A stretch of DNA of 64,000 bases from Gracilibacillus halophilus YIM-C55.5 (GCF_000359605.1 NZ_APML01000022.1:56836-120835); one strand, 5' to 3'. Positions 18,455 to 30,729 are shown, numbered from the stretch's first letter. Program-made: numbers and translations. The notes: a model not told the origin generated them from the sequence alone.

Positions 18455-18483
18455 TATTATATGAAAACGCACGTCTGCTTGTT
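18455..18483 (-). promoter_or_regulatory. Sigma-K-like promoter of the mnx operon
   Basis: On the minus strand CATATAATA (18463-18455) fits the sigma-K -10 consensus CATAnnnTA, and AAC (18483-18481) supplies the -35 AC after 17 bases. It lies 27 bases before the first gene. The SG-1 mnx operon is known to be transcribed in mid-to-late sporulation from a sigma-K-type promoter. Confidence 0.6.
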
Positions 18484-18566
18484 TTTTGTTCTTGCGTATA
18501 CACTCATTTATCGGGCGAATGCATAGGATACATTATAAATAAAAGTGATGGGGGAAAAGAAATAAG

Positions 18567-18980
18567 ATGAATGTGTTAGGCGTAATGTTGTACGTAAATG
18601 CATTATTGATTGTTTCATGTTATATGTACGTGTACCGTGATCGAACATTAATTGGATTTCAGCTCGGCATGAATATATCTATGATGGCAGGAAGCTTTTT
18701 GGCTATGTCAACGGGAGTGATTTTGATTTATCAATTTCCTCTACAATTTGCGATGGTAACCATTATATCTGTGTTCGTAGGTATGATTACAGGAAGTTTA
18801 TTTGGCGCGTTATTTGATTATCAAACCTTATTGACAGGATATGTAAATGGAGTGATGGTTGGAATGATGGCACCGATGATCGGTGCTGCAGCGAATTTTA
18901 ATTTACAGTTTGTATGGTTGATGGAAAGTGTCCTCATTATATCTCTACTGTTGATCGTTTCATCGAGCCGATATGGTTAA
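18567..18980 (+). CDS. Polytopic membrane protein, unknown function (137 aa)
   Basis: A hydrophobic protein with four or five membrane spans rich in Gly, Met and Ala (VGMITGSLFGALF, GVMVGMMAPMIGA), resembling glycine-zipper packing. Start ATG 18567 has GGGGGAAAAG upstream. It diverges from the mnx operon with 139 bases between starts. The next gene is a paralogue: both share the segment order of a short cytoplasmic loop, a glycine-rich hairpin (GSLFGALFDYQTLLTGYVNG here, GWLFGSLRTFQSLLAGFSHG there) and a final span. I do not recognise a named family. Confidence 0.65.
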   Translation: MNVLGVMLYVNALLIVSCYMYVYRDRTLIGFQLGMNISMMAGSFLAMSTGVILIYQFPLQFAMVTIISVFVGMITGSLFGALFDYQTLLTGYVNGVMVGMMAPMIGAAANFNLQFVWLMESVLIISLLLIVSSSRYG

Positions 18981-19009
18981 CTCAAAAAGAGGGGAGAGAG
19001 GGAGTTTTG

Positions 19010-19465
19010 TTGTTTTGGGTAATGTTTTTAATGAACCTTTATATTAGCGTGTGCTTATATCTTATGATCCACAAAAAAAGGAAAATATTTGATGATCGAT
19101 TTTCGATGATTCTTAGCTATTGTATAAGTAGTGTGTCTAGTATAGCCATTACGCTGCATATCACCTTTCTAGTCGAATTGGATTTTGTTCAATTATCTAT
19201 CGTGAGTAGTTTCATTGGAGGTGGAATCGGTTGGTTATTCGGATCCCTTCGTACGTTTCAATCTTTACTAGCAGGATTTTCTCACGGGATGATCGGTGGT
19301 TTGATGGGAATGATGTTAGGCGCCGTGATACAAGATCCGAGTTTATGTAGTTTACCTGCTTACTATCAGCGTGCCATCGAATTAAACATGGTGATTTTTA
19401 GCATATTTACAACTGGTTTGACGACTATGATGTGTGGCATGGTTTATTATGCTTTTCGCGTGTAA
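19010..19465 (+). CDS. Polytopic membrane protein, paralogue of the preceding gene
   Basis: About 151 residues from TTG 19010, chosen because a GAGAGGGAG ribosome site precedes it. ATG 19022 is the alternative, and an open frame extends back to ATG 18914 inside the previous gene. Four hydrophobic segments; GGGIGWLFGSLRTFQSLLAG followed by GMIGGLMGMMLGA mirrors the previous protein, and CSLPAYYQRAIELNM precedes the last span. The pair probably arose by tandem duplication. Function unknown; the divergent position next to the mnx operon suggests, but does not show, a link to spores. Confidence 0.6.
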   Translation: MFWVMFLMNLYISVCLYLMIHKKRKIFDDRFSMILSYCISSVSSIAITLHITFLVELDFVQLSIVSSFIGGGIGWLFGSLRTFQSLLAGFSHGMIGGLMGMMLGAVIQDPSLCSLPAYYQRAIELNMVIFSIFTTGLTTMMCGMVYYAFRV

Positions 19466-19551
19466 GACAATGAGAAAGAAAAAACTTAGAATATTCCGTC
19501 GGGAAGCCTGGGATACTAAATATTGTATCTGCTTTTGAAAGGAGGGATAAC

Positions 19552-19626
19552 GTGGAGCTAGATTGGATCTGGAAGTCAATTTTAATTAAAATAAAGGTCA
19601 TCACACCCCACCACCTGATCATTTGA
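19552..19626 (+). CDS. Possible 24-residue peptide
   Basis: GTG 19552 follows a very strong ribosome site GAAAGGAGGGATAAC. The frame encodes MELDWIWKSILIK and ends in TGA at 19624-19626. The first half could form an amphipathic helix, as in small membrane-binding spore proteins. There is no known match that I recognise, so it is reported for its ribosome site only. Confidence 0.35.
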   Translation: MELDWIWKSILIKIKVITPHHLII

Positions 19627-19678
19627 AATAATCCATTACATAGTACGTCCAAAATATGATAGAAATGGGTGAACTTAA

Positions 19679-21238
19679 ATGAATACTGCTAATATATTAA
19701 CGATTATTGGATTTGTAACAATTGTACTGGTCTTGTTGTTATTAGTAGGCTTTATTTTTTACATATATCGGATTGATAAAAATCAAAGACAGCATCCCGT
19801 ATTAAGAAATTATCCTGTCATTGGTCATGTGCGTTATTTTTTTGAAAAAATCGGACCTGAATTTAGGCAATATTTCTTCGATCATGATAATGAAGGAAAA
19901 CCTTTTTCGAGAAGAGAATTTCAGCATATTGTCCGTAAAGCGAAATATAAACGAGATGTGATTGGCTTTGGTTCACAACGAGATTTTGAAGAACCAGGTT
20001 TTTTTATACGAAATTCATTATTTCCGAAGTTAACGAAAGAATTACGCATTGATTGGGAAACAACAGTGGAAACGAAACGATATTTATTGTTAAAAGACCC
20101 ACTGTTTATGGAAAGAAAAGAGGAATTGGAAACGGAACAATCGAGTGCTTATCTTTTACCTGAAGAAGATGCGATCGTGATCGGATCACAAACACCTCAT
20201 CCATTTATCGTACGAGGACAAATTGGTATGTCGGCGATGAGTTATGGATCACTTGGCGATCGGGCGATTACGACATTATCAAAAGGATTAGGCATTGCAA
20301 AAGGATCTTGGATGAATACAGGAGAGGGAGGACTGTCGGAATATCATTTAAAAGGGGACGTTGATTTAATGATGCAAATTGGCCCTGGATTATTCGGTGT
20401 ACGGGATAAACAAGGGAATATGGACTGGGATAAATTACGTGAGAAAAGTGAAATTCCGCAACTCAAAGCCTTTGAAGTCAAGCTAGCACAAGGTGCAAAA
20501 ACACGTGGTGGACATATTGATGGTGAAAAAGTGACCGAAGAGATTGCACGTATTCGAAATGTTGAGCCATTTGAGCCAGTGGATAGCCCCAACCGATTTG
20601 AAGCGTTACAAGAGCCTAAGTCATTGTTACGTTTTATCGATAAGATTCGAGATTGTGCTGAAAAACCTGTAGGAATGAAAGTAGTGATTGGCAGCAGTCA
20701 TGAGGCAGAAGACATTGCCAAGGCTATTGATGATACACAAATCGCTCCTGATTTTATTACGATTGATGGGGGAGAGGGGGGGACAGGTGCTTCATATCAG
20801 GAATTAACTGATAGTGTAGGGTTACCAATTAAGTCAGCTTTACCCTTAGTTGATGACGCTTTGAAAACATATGGTGTCAGAGATCAAGTGAAAATTATTG
20901 CATCCGGTAAATTGTCTTCGCCTGATCAAGCTGCTATTGCATTAGCATTAGGAGCAGACCTTATTAATATCGCTCGTGGGCTTATGTTTACAGTGGGGTG
21001 CATTCAGACATTGAAATGTGCTTCCAATGCTTGTCCAGTAGGTGTTGCAACGACTGATCCAGAGCTTCAGAAAGCATTAGTGATTGATGAAAAGAAATGG
21101 CGTACAGCGAACTATATAATTACCATGAGAAAAGGATTGTTCCGCGTGGCTGCAGCAGCTGGGCTCGAATCGCCGCTTCAATTGGATCGGCAACATGTTG
21201 TGTTTAAAGATGAAAAAGGAAAAATTGAAGAATGGTAG
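19679..21238 (+). CDS. FMN-binding glutamate-synthase-like protein, YerD type
   Basis: A 519-residue protein with one N-terminal membrane span (about 7-30), then the FMN-binding beta/alpha barrel of the glutamate synthase large subunit: GQIGMSAMSYGSLG, GEGGLSEYH, DGGEGGTGAS and a Cys-containing CASNACPVGVATTDPEL near the end. It lacks the amidotransferase domain of GltB. B. subtilis YerD has the same size and plan. The reaction of this stand-alone family is not established. It stands alone, between the coat region and yteA, with a hairpin downstream. Confidence 0.85.
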   Translation: MNTANILTIIGFVTIVLVLLLLVGFIFYIYRIDKNQRQHPVLRNYPVIGHVRYFFEKIGPEFRQYFFDHDNEGKPFSRREFQHIVRKAKYKRDVIGFGSQRDFEEPGFFIRNSLFPKLTKELRIDWETTVETKRYLLLKDPLFMERKEELETEQSSAYLLPEEDAIVIGSQTPHPFIVRGQIGMSAMSYGSLGDRAITTLSKGLGIAKGSWMNTGEGGLSEYHLKGDVDLMMQIGPGLFGVRDKQGNMDWDKLREKSEIPQLKAFEVKLAQGAKTRGGHIDGEKVTEEIARIRNVEPFEPVDSPNRFEALQEPKSLLRFIDKIRDCAEKPVGMKVVIGSSHEAEDIAKAIDDTQIAPDFITIDGGEGGTGASYQELTDSVGLPIKSALPLVDDALKTYGVRDQVKIIASGKLSSPDQAAIALALGADLINIARGLMFTVGCIQTLKCASNACPVGVATTDPELQKALVIDEKKWRTANYIITMRKGLFRVAAAAGLESPLQLDRQHVVFKDEKGKIEEW

Positions 21239-21252
21239 TTAACGTTATAACA

Positions 21253-21280
21253 TGTGCCACCCAAATGTTTGGATGGCACA
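21253..21280. terminator. Hairpin between converging genes
   Basis: TGTGCCA (21253-21259) pairs with TGGCACA (21274-21280), and CCAAA with TTTGG inside it. No long T-run follows on either strand, so it may be a weak bidirectional terminator for the yerD- and yteA-like genes. Confidence 0.5.
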
Positions 21281-21285
21281 ATTCA

Positions 21286-21993
21286 TTAGCGATCCGTGTA
21301 GAGAATGGATCCGACATCTGTTTCGTCTAAATAATCCTCATACGCTTCGTGTTTTTCATTGACACCGATATATTTTCCATGACTATCAGCTAAAAGAAAG
21401 CTCTCGACGTCTTCCGCTGATCCAACAAGCTCATCTGAATGATAATACATGTTGTCATAATCCTTTTCAGTGTCATAAAAATCAGAAGGACCATCGGAAG
21501 ATCCGTATTTTTCGACTTGTTGCCAAGCGTCTTCTCGATCAAAAATAACCGATTCTTCTTCCGCCAATTCGGTATCAGTCATTTGAATATTTGCATCAAG
21601 TATATCCTCCTCAATGGGTCTTGTACGTTTGACTGATTGTTCGGCATGTTTTCTACAGCGTTTCGTTGTGGGCATTGCCAACATTCTGTCAGTTGGAATA
21701 TCTTCATTACAAACTTCGCATATACCGTAATTTCCGTCATCAATCGCTTGTAAAGCTTTTTCTATATCTTTTAATTCTTGTTCTGAATGATCATTTAATG
21801 CCACATCTTTTTCTCGCTCATATAATTCAGTACCCGTATCTGCAGGATGATTATCATAATTGGCTAATTCAGAAACAGAGGATTTTAATAATTCTTGATC
21901 CAATCCGAAGTGGTCTGATAAATGTGCTGCGATTTGTGATTGGCGCTCGGTTAACTCATCTTTACATTGTTGTAATTGATCATGATTTAACAA
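21286..21993 (-). CDS. yteA: YteA-family sporulation protein with DksA/TraR zinc finger
   Basis: About 235 residues. The N-terminal half is helical and acidic (a DksA-like coiled coil). The zinc finger CEVCNEDIPTDRMLAM then TTKRCRKH lies near residues 95-120. An acidic C-terminal half follows (DREDAWQQVEKYGSSDGPSDFYD) that is typical of the yteA sporulation family. Start is TTG 21993, preceded by GGGAGGTG; the open frame reaches GTG 22002, inside the ribosome site. Function is not established; DksA-type proteins bind RNA polymerase. Confidence 0.85.
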   Translation of the reverse strand: MLNHDQLQQCKDELTERQSQIAAHLSDHFGLDQELLKSSVSELANYDNHPADTGTELYEREKDVALNDHSEQELKDIEKALQAIDDGNYGICEVCNEDIPTDRMLAMPTTKRCRKHAEQSVKRTRPIEEDILDANIQMTDTELAEEESVIFDREDAWQQVEKYGSSDGPSDFYDTEKDYDNMYYHSDELVGSAEDVESFLLADSHGKYIGVNEKHEAYEDYLDETDVGSILYTDR

Positions 21994-22107
21994 CCTCAAC
22001 ACCTCCCATTTAACGAGCAGTCTTAGTATATCCAGAATCGCTTTGAAAAAACGATTGTGAATGTTGGAAATCTCGCCAAAAGGGTAAATAAAAAGCAGGC
22101 GAATAGA

Positions 22108-22150
22108 AAATAATATTAAAGAAAATCCTGATGTATGACTACATCAGGAT
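22108..22150 (-). terminator. Terminator of the ilv-leu operon
   Basis: ATCCTGATGT (22125-22134) and ACATCAGGAT (22141-22150) form a perfect 10-base stem with a 6-base loop. On the minus strand it is followed by a T-rich tail. It lies 4 bases beyond the leuD stop. Confidence 0.9.
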
Positions 22151-22154
22151 AAGA

Positions 22155-22739
22155 TTACGTTTGGTTCGCTTCAAACGTAGCAATATGATTTTCGTAGTTA
22201 AGGGTAACAGCAATTTCGTCCCAACCATTTAATAACATTTCACGTTTATAATCATCGATGTCAAATGTCGTTTCAAATCCTTGGTTATCAAATACTTTTT
22301 TCGATTCAAGATCTACTGTTAGATGATACGTATCGGCTTCAGCGTTATCAATTAATGTTTGGACCTTATCTTCTGGCAATTTAACGGGTAAAATCCCATT
22401 CTTTGTACAATTGTTAAAGAAGATATCAGCGAAACTAGGAGCGATGATCACGCGAAATCCATAATCTTCTAATGCCCAAGGTGCGTGTTCACGAGATGAA
22501 CCGCAACCGAAATTTTCACCAGCCACTAAAATGGATGCACCGTCATACTTAGGCTGATTAAGAGAAAAGTCTTCGCGCAATTTACCTTTTGAATCAAAGC
22601 GCCAGTTGTAAAAAACAAATTGGCCAAAGCCTTTACGTGAGATTCGTTTTAGAAACTGTTTGGGAATAATTTGATCGGTATCAATATTGGCACGGTTTAA
22701 TGGATAAACCAAGCCTTGGTGTTTACGAATCGGTTCCAT
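22155..22739 (-). CDS. leuD: 3-isopropylmalate dehydratase small subunit
   Basis: With LeuC it isomerises 2-isopropylmalate to 3-isopropylmalate in leucine synthesis. 194 residues, the usual length. It is the swivel domain of the aconitase fold: NRANIDTDQIIPKQFLK at residues 14-30 and GCGSSREHAPWAL near 76. ATG 22739 follows AAGGAGG. It is the last gene of the operon, 28 bases after leuC and ahead of a strong terminator. Confidence 0.97.
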   Translation of the reverse strand: MEPIRKHQGLVYPLNRANIDTDQIIPKQFLKRISRKGFGQFVFYNWRFDSKGKLREDFSLNQPKYDGASILVAGENFGCGSSREHAPWALEDYGFRVIIAPSFADIFFNNCTKNGILPVKLPEDKVQTLIDNAEADTYHLTVDLESKKVFDNQGFETTFDIDDYKREMLLNGWDEIAVTLNYENHIATFEANQT

Positions 22740-22767
22740 GCTTTACGTAGCCTCCTTATTGATCATT

Positions 22768-24186
22768 TTAGCTAGGTGTTGGTACAGAAAGATGACGAAC
22801 ATCAACAAAATGCCCTTTAATCGCTGCAGCAGCAGCCATCTCTGGACTGACTAGATGAGTACGTGCACCAGTACCTTGACGGCCTTCAAAGTTACGGTTG
22901 GAAGTAGAAGCACAACGTTCTCCTTCTGGTACCACATCATCATTCATCGCTAGACACATGCTACACCCAGCCGCTCTCCATTCAAAGCCTGCATCTTTAA
23001 AAATTTGATCAATTCCTTCTTCTTCTGCAGCAGTTTTCACACTATGTGAGCCAGGAACGACCATTGCCCGTACGTTCGGGTGAACTTTTTGTCCTTTTAT
23101 AATCGATGAGGCTTTACGAAGATCAGCTAAACGCGAATTTGTACATGAACCAATAAATACGTGTTCGATTTCGACGGAAGAAATAGGTTCGCCACCTTCA
23201 AGTCCCATATATTCAAGCGCGCGTTCAATATCATTGCGTTCGTTGTCATCTTTGGCATCATCAATTGTTGGGACATTTGCACTTACTGGAATACACATAC
23301 TTGGATTGGTTCCCCAAGATACTTGTGGTTCAATTTCATCGGCATTTATTTCTAGCACTTCGTCATAAATTGCACCATCATCGGTTGCTAGTGACTTCCA
23401 ATCTTCAGCTGCACGTTCAAAAGCTTCTCCTTCTGGAACGTAGCGTTTGCCGCGCAAGAATTCAACCGTTGTATCATCAGGACTAATTAACCCTGCGCGT
23501 GCACCTGCTTCAATAGACATGTTACAAATCGTCATACGACCTTCCATTGGCAAGTTGCGAATCGCTTCACCGGTATATTCGATAATATGTCCTGTACCGA
23601 ATTTGACACCAAATTTACCGATGATAGCAAGAATTAAGTCTTTTGCGGTTACCCCTGTACCTAACGTACCATTGACTTTTACGTTCATTGTTTTTGGTTT
23701 TGCTTGCCATACGGTTTGTGTAGCTAACACGTGTTCGACTTCACTTGTTCCAATACCAAAGGCCAACGCTCCAAATGCACCGTGAGTAGAAGTATGGCTA
23801 TCTCCACATACAATTGTTTTTCCTGGTTGCGTAAGACCAAGCTCAGGTCCAATCACGTGAACGATTCCCTGATCGGGATGATGAATATCTGCTAACGGTA
23901 CATCAAATTCTTCGCAGTTATCTTTCAATGTTTCCATTTGTGTTTTGGAAACTTCGTCTTTAATGACGTTACGATGAATCGTTGGTACGTTATGATCCAT
24001 GGTTGCAAACGTTAAGTCTGGACGACGGACTTTTCGATTATTGATTCGCAGTCCCTCGAATGCTTGGGGGGAGGTGACCTCATGAACCAAATGCAAATCG
24101 ATATACATTAAATCTGGTTTACCTTCTTCTTGGTGAACCATATGTCTATCCCAAATCTTTTCAATAATCGTCTTTGGTTTTCTCAT
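22768..24186 (-). CDS. leuC: 3-isopropylmalate dehydratase large subunit
   Basis: The catalytic subunit with a [4Fe-4S] cluster, 472 residues, full length. [16 protein letters not shown] lies near residue 135, [12 protein letters not shown] near 348 and [11 protein letters not shown] near 408, supplying the cluster cysteines. The tail [15 protein letters not shown] is a substrate-binding segment. ATG 24186 follows AAGGAGTG. It lies 41 bases after leuB in the same operon. Confidence 0.97.
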   Translation of the reverse strand: MRKPKTIIEKIWDRHMVHQEEGKPDLMYIDLHLVHEVTSPQAFEGLRINNRKVRRPDLTFATMDHNVPTIHRNVIKDEVSKTQMETLKDNCEEFDVPLADIHHPDQGIVHVIGPELGLTQPGKTIVCGDSHTSTHGAFGALAFGIGTSEVEHVLATQTVWQAKPKTMNVKVNGTLGTGVTAKDLILAIIGKFGVKFGTGHIIEYTGEAIRNLPMEGRMTICNMSIEAGARAGLISPDDTTVEFLRGKRYVPEGEAFERAAEDWKSLATDDGAIYDEVLEINADEIEPQVSWGTNPSMCIPVSANVPTIDDAKDDNERNDIERALEYMGLEGGEPISSVEIEHVFIGSCTNSRLADLRKASSIIKGQKVHPNVRAMVVPGSHSVKTAAEEEGIDQIFKDAGFEWRAAGCSMCLAMNDDVVPEGERCASTSNRNFEGRQGTGARTHLVSPEMAAAAAIKGHFVDVRHLSVPTPS

Positions 24187-24227
24187 TTTTCACACTCCTT
24201 ACGTTGAGATTTTTGTTCATGTTCAGA

Positions 24228-25304
24228 TCAATCTACACTTTTTATTGCTTGAATGATTAGTCGAGTCATTTCTTCTGTATTGACGAGTTGGCCGTTTTCG
24301 TTATTAAGATCGGCTGTATGGTAATTTTGGTTGATCACTGATTCAACTGCTGATTCAATGGCATTTGCTTCATCGTTCAACGCAAATGAATAACGGAGCA
24401 TCATCGCAGCTGATAAAATCATAGCTATAGGGTTCGCAATTCCTTTTCCTGCAATATCTGGTGCTGAGCCGTGCGCTGGTTCATACAAACCAACCCCGTT
24501 TTCTGCTAAGCTTGCGGAAGGTAACATCCCAAGTGACCCTGTAAGAACAGAAGCCTCATCACTTAAAATATCACCAAACATGTTCTCCGTTACAATGACA
24601 TCGAAATCAGTCGGGTCGGTAATTAATTTCATTGCCGCAGCGTCAACTAAAACGTGATCTACCGTTACATCAGGGTATTCCTTACGTTTTTCTTCAACGA
24701 TTTCTCTCCATAGTTTACTAGATTCTAAAACGTTGGCTTTATCAACCGAAGTAAGGTGCTGATTTCGAATTTGAGCACTTTGAAATGCCTTGTCAATAAT
24801 GCGCTCCATCTCTTCTTTGGTATAGGAGAGTGTGTCGATGACGGCATTACCGTTATCCTGTCTTTCACTTGGTTTTCCGAAATATAGTCCACCGGTTAGT
24901 TCGCGAACAATTAGTAAATCACTGCCTTGAATGATTTCTTCTTTTAATGGTGAAGCGTGTACCAATTGTTTAAACCCTTTAACAGGACGTAAATTTGCAT
25001 ATAAGTCTAACGCTTTTCGAATGCCGAGTAGTCCTCGTTCTGGTCGAAGATCGGAAGGATTTTGATCCCATTTGGGTCCACCAACGGCACCTAATAATAC
25101 AGCGTCAGCACCTTTGCATCCTTTCACTGTATCTTTAGGAAGGGGAGTACCATGTTGGTCAATAGCACTCCCACCAATATCATACGTTGAAAATTCAAAG
25201 TTTATATCATACGTTTCACTAATTGCCTCTAGTACTTGTTTTGCTGCCTTGGTGACTTCAACTCCAATTCCATCACCAGGGAGCATGGCTATTTTTTTAC
25301 TCAC
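24228..25304 (-). CDS. leuB: 3-isopropylmalate dehydrogenase
   Basis: Oxidatively decarboxylates 3-isopropylmalate using NAD. 358 residues, normal for LeuB. The N-terminus KKIAMLPGDGIGVEV is typical. The loop LLGAVGGPKWD lies near 70. Metal-binding aspartates fall in the segment from DHVLVDAAAMKL to NMFGDILSDEAS, and the NAD loop is EPAHGSAPDIAGKGIANP. ATG 25304 follows GTAGGAGG. It sits between leuA (24 bases) and leuC in the operon. Confidence 0.97.
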   Translation of the reverse strand: MSKKIAMLPGDGIGVEVTKAAKQVLEAISETYDINFEFSTYDIGGSAIDQHGTPLPKDTVKGCKGADAVLLGAVGGPKWDQNPSDLRPERGLLGIRKALDLYANLRPVKGFKQLVHASPLKEEIIQGSDLLIVRELTGGLYFGKPSERQDNGNAVIDTLSYTKEEMERIIDKAFQSAQIRNQHLTSVDKANVLESSKLWREIVEEKRKEYPDVTVDHVLVDAAAMKLITDPTDFDVIVTENMFGDILSDEASVLTGSLGMLPSASLAENGVGLYEPAHGSAPDIAGKGIANPIAMILSAAMMLRYSFALNDEANAIESAVESVINQNYHTADLNNENGQLVNTEEMTRLIIQAIKSVD

Positions 25305-25328
25305 GCAACGGACCTCCTACGAAATGAA

Positions 25329-27915
<2,587 letters not shown>

Positions 27916-27946
27916 TTAGTTAATTTATATTAATGAAAATTAATAT

Positions 27947-28468
27947 CTAGTTCAATAGTGAGTAAAACTGGTTTTCTTTTTGATCAGGTTGTTGGCCTCG
28001 TGTGAATGCTGTTAAGCCAGTTCTAGCAAGTTCCTTAATGCCATATGGTCTCAACAGTTCGATTAATGCTTCAATTTTATCTGGCTTTCCAGTCACTTGA
28101 ATCGAAAGGCTATCTTTACTTACATCAATGATCGAAGCACGGAAGGGTTCAATAATCCCTTGAATCTCACTACGCAACTGGCTATTGCTGACAATCTTAA
28201 TCAGTGCCAGTTCACGAGCAACAATGGCTTTTTCAGTGATATCGGACACTTTGATGACATCAATTTGTTTATTTAATTGTTTCGTTACTTGTTCGAGTTT
28301 CTGATAATCTTCGACGTCGACGACAAATGTCATTTTTGAAATATTTTCGGACTCTGTTTGCCCAACCGAAATGCTTTCTATGTTAAATTGACGACGTTGT
28401 AAGAGTCCAGTGACGCGGTTTAACACGCCACTTCGATCTCTTACCGTAGCTGTAATGATTCGTTTCAT
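27947..28468 (-). CDS. ilvH: Acetolactate synthase small (regulatory) subunit
   Basis: 173 residues: an N-terminal ACT domain (residues 3-75, [18 protein letters not shown]) that binds valine for feedback inhibition, and a C-terminal ALS_ss domain. Its ATG overlaps the ilvB stop by four bases (ATGA type), indicating coupled translation so that both subunits are made together. Gene symbol ilvN is used in some genomes. Confidence 0.96.
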   Translation of the reverse strand: MKRIITATVRDRSGVLNRVTGLLQRRQFNIESISVGQTESENISKMTFVVDVEDYQKLEQVTKQLNKQIDVIKVSDITEKAIVARELALIKIVSNSQLRSEIQGIIEPFRASIIDVSKDSLSIQVTGKPDKIEALIELLRPYGIKELARTGLTAFTRGQQPDQKENQFYSLLN

Positions 28469-30201
28469 GGTTTCACCCCAATCATTTCGTTTAGTCCTTT
28501 ACCTGGTGCAATCATTGGAAATACGTTTTCTTGTTGAATCACTCGACAGTCAACAACGACTGGACCTTCATAATCAAAGATTTCTGGTAAAGCTTTTTCG
28601 AATTCATCTTGCGTCGATAGCTTCATTCCCTTGATATTATATGATTCAGCTAACTTGACGAAATCCGGCTGAATACTGAAGATTGATTCAGAATATCGTT
28701 CTGAATAAAATGCTTCTTGCCATTGTCGAACCATGCCTAAAGCTTCATTGTTAACGATAATCACTTTTACCGGTAATCCTCGTTCTTGCAATATAGATAA
28801 TTCCTGCATGGTCATTTGAAAACCGCCATCACCAACAATAGCCACGACCTGTTCATTTGGTTGTGCGAGTTGTGCACCGATGGCTGATGGGAATCCGAAT
28901 CCCATGGTTCCTAATCCACCAGAAGATACCCAACGATCTGGCTTTGTGAATTGATAGTATTGTGCTGCCCACATTTGGTGTTGCCCTACGTCTGTTGTAA
29001 CAATCGCATCTCCTTTGGTTGCTTCATGAATTTTTTTAATTACCCATTGACCAATCATTTCTTGGTCTGGATTATTGAACCAAAGTGGGTAATTTTCTTG
29101 GTTTTCATGAATTCTTACGAGCCAATCATCATGCGATGGCTTCTCGATTTCTTGCGCTTGTAATTGTTTGATCGCTTCTTTGGCATCACTAACGATTGGT
29201 ATTTGTGTTGGTACATTTTTACCAATTTCCGCTGGATCGATATCGATATGAGCAATTGTTGCATTTGGCGCGAATGAAGCCAAGTTTCCAGTTAATCGAT
29301 CATCAAAACGAGCGCCAATGTTAATTAATAAATCACATTCATATAGTGCGGTGTTGGCTGCATATGTCCCATGCATGCCCGCCATTCCTAAAAATAGCGG
29401 ATGGTCTCCAGGGAAACCGCCTAACCCCAATAACGTCGATGTTACTGGTAGAGAATAAGTCTCGGCAAATTGCTGTATCTCTTCAGATGCACCAGAGAAC
29501 AATACACCAGCTCCCGTTAAAATGATCGGTTGTTTTGCATCTCCGATCGCTTTTGCTAATTTCTTCACTTGCAAAGGGTTTGGTTTTGTTGTTGGTTGAT
29601 ATCCAGGTAAGTCAATTTCAGCGTGTGTTGTTAATGTTTCTTCAACGACTTGTGCTGAAATATCCTTAGGAATATCAATTAATACCGGCCCTTTTCGTCC
29701 TGTAGATGCAATATGAAATGCTTCTTTTACGGTTTGTGGCAAATCAGCTAAATCACGAACTTGATAATTGTGCTTCGTAATCGGAGTTGTAATTCCCATC
29801 ACATCTGCTTCTTGGAAACCGTCCGTGCCGATTAAGCCTCGAGCGACTTGCCCTGTAATCACGACAAGTGGTAAAGAGTCAATCATCGCATCTGCTAAGC
29901 CAGTGACTAAATTTGTTGCTCCAGGTCCTGAAGTCGCGATCACAACACCAGGTTTTCCTGAAACGCGTGCAAAGCCTTCTGCTGCGTGGATTGATCCTTG
30001 CTCATGTCGCGCTAGGATTTGATTAAACGAGCCTTTTGCCTTGTATAAAGCGTCAAAGATAGGTAAAACAGCGCCGCCAGGGTAGCCAAACAGTGTATCT
30101 ACATTTTGATCAATTAAGGATTCGACTAATAAATCAGCACCTGTTTTTGGTTCATTTTCTTCTGTAGATACTGTTTCAGCCTGTTTTTTTGCTTGTTCCA
30201 C
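28465..30201 (-). CDS. ilvB: Acetolactate synthase large (catalytic) subunit
   Basis: A thiamine-diphosphate enzyme that joins two pyruvates, or pyruvate and 2-oxobutyrate, at the start of valine and isoleucine synthesis. 578 residues with the three-domain plan: [10 protein letters not shown] and [15 protein letters not shown] (catalytic Glu), central FAD domain, and a C-terminal ThDP motif [12 protein letters not shown]. The start is GTG 30201 after TAGGAGGGATT. It is the first gene behind a T-box leader. Confidence 0.97.
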   Translation of the reverse strand: MEQAKKQAETVSTEENEPKTGADLLVESLIDQNVDTLFGYPGGAVLPIFDALYKAKGSFNQILARHEQGSIHAAEGFARVSGKPGVVIATSGPGATNLVTGLADAMIDSLPLVVITGQVARGLIGTDGFQEADVMGITTPITKHNYQVRDLADLPQTVKEAFHIASTGRKGPVLIDIPKDISAQVVEETLTTHAEIDLPGYQPTTKPNPLQVKKLAKAIGDAKQPIILTGAGVLFSGASEEIQQFAETYSLPVTSTLLGLGGFPGDHPLFLGMAGMHGTYAANTALYECDLLINIGARFDDRLTGNLASFAPNATIAHIDIDPAEIGKNVPTQIPIVSDAKEAIKQLQAQEIEKPSHDDWLVRIHENQENYPLWFNNPDQEMIGQWVIKKIHEATKGDAIVTTDVGQHQMWAAQYYQFTKPDRWVSSGGLGTMGFGFPSAIGAQLAQPNEQVVAIVGDGGFQMTMQELSILQERGLPVKVIIVNNEALGMVRQWQEAFYSERYSESIFSIQPDFVKLAESYNIKGMKLSTQDEFEKALPEIFDYEGPVVVDCRVIQQENVFPMIAPGKGLNEMIGVKP

Positions 30202-30287
30202 GTTAATCCCTCCTAAGAAATAATGGTTATGAATATTGATAGAATCATTTCATCTGATTGACTTTTATTACATATAATCGAAATATA

Positions 30288-30600
30288 GAAAAAAGGCCTA
30301 TTCTAACTTGTGCATTGCTTCTATATTAAAAGCGAATGAACAAGGGAGAAAAGGCCTTTCTTTTCACGGTACCACCCTGATTTACAACATTCTCACGAAT
30401 ATTGCCTCATGAAGCTATACGTCGTTGGATAGCTTCGTTTTGATAACAGGTGGAGCACACCCGGTAAAACTTAGTTTGCCCACAAAGCAGTTCAGTTTTA
30501 CACTCAGGGATGAGTATCGAAATAGATGTATTACCAAGCTTCCAGCACCCTTGGCTCTCTGTTAATACAGTTTCCTATTTCTTTGTTCCCTTCAACGTTT
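30288..30600 (-). promoter_or_regulatory. T-box riboswitch leader of the ilv-leu operon
   Basis: On the minus strand the T-box core AGGGTGGTACCGTG lies at 30378-30365. It is followed by a terminator whose arms AAAGGCC and GGCCTTT enclose paired inner segments and end in a T-run (30359-30288). The upstream part contains the AGAGAGCC element that typically starts Stem I (about 30567-30551). A candidate Leu specifier is the CUG within GAACTGC at 30490-30488, but the stem was not folded and other triplets are possible. The leader would let uncharged tRNA-Leu stabilise the antiterminator and switch on the operon. Confidence 0.93.
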
Positions 30601-30729
30601 TTTATGCTGATATGATGTTATATTTTACTTTTAAACGTATTTTATTCTACGCATTTCACGTTTACTATTAAATATCTGATTGACGACAATAATACAACCA
30701 ATTTCGTCTTTGGTCAACCGTTTTTTAAT

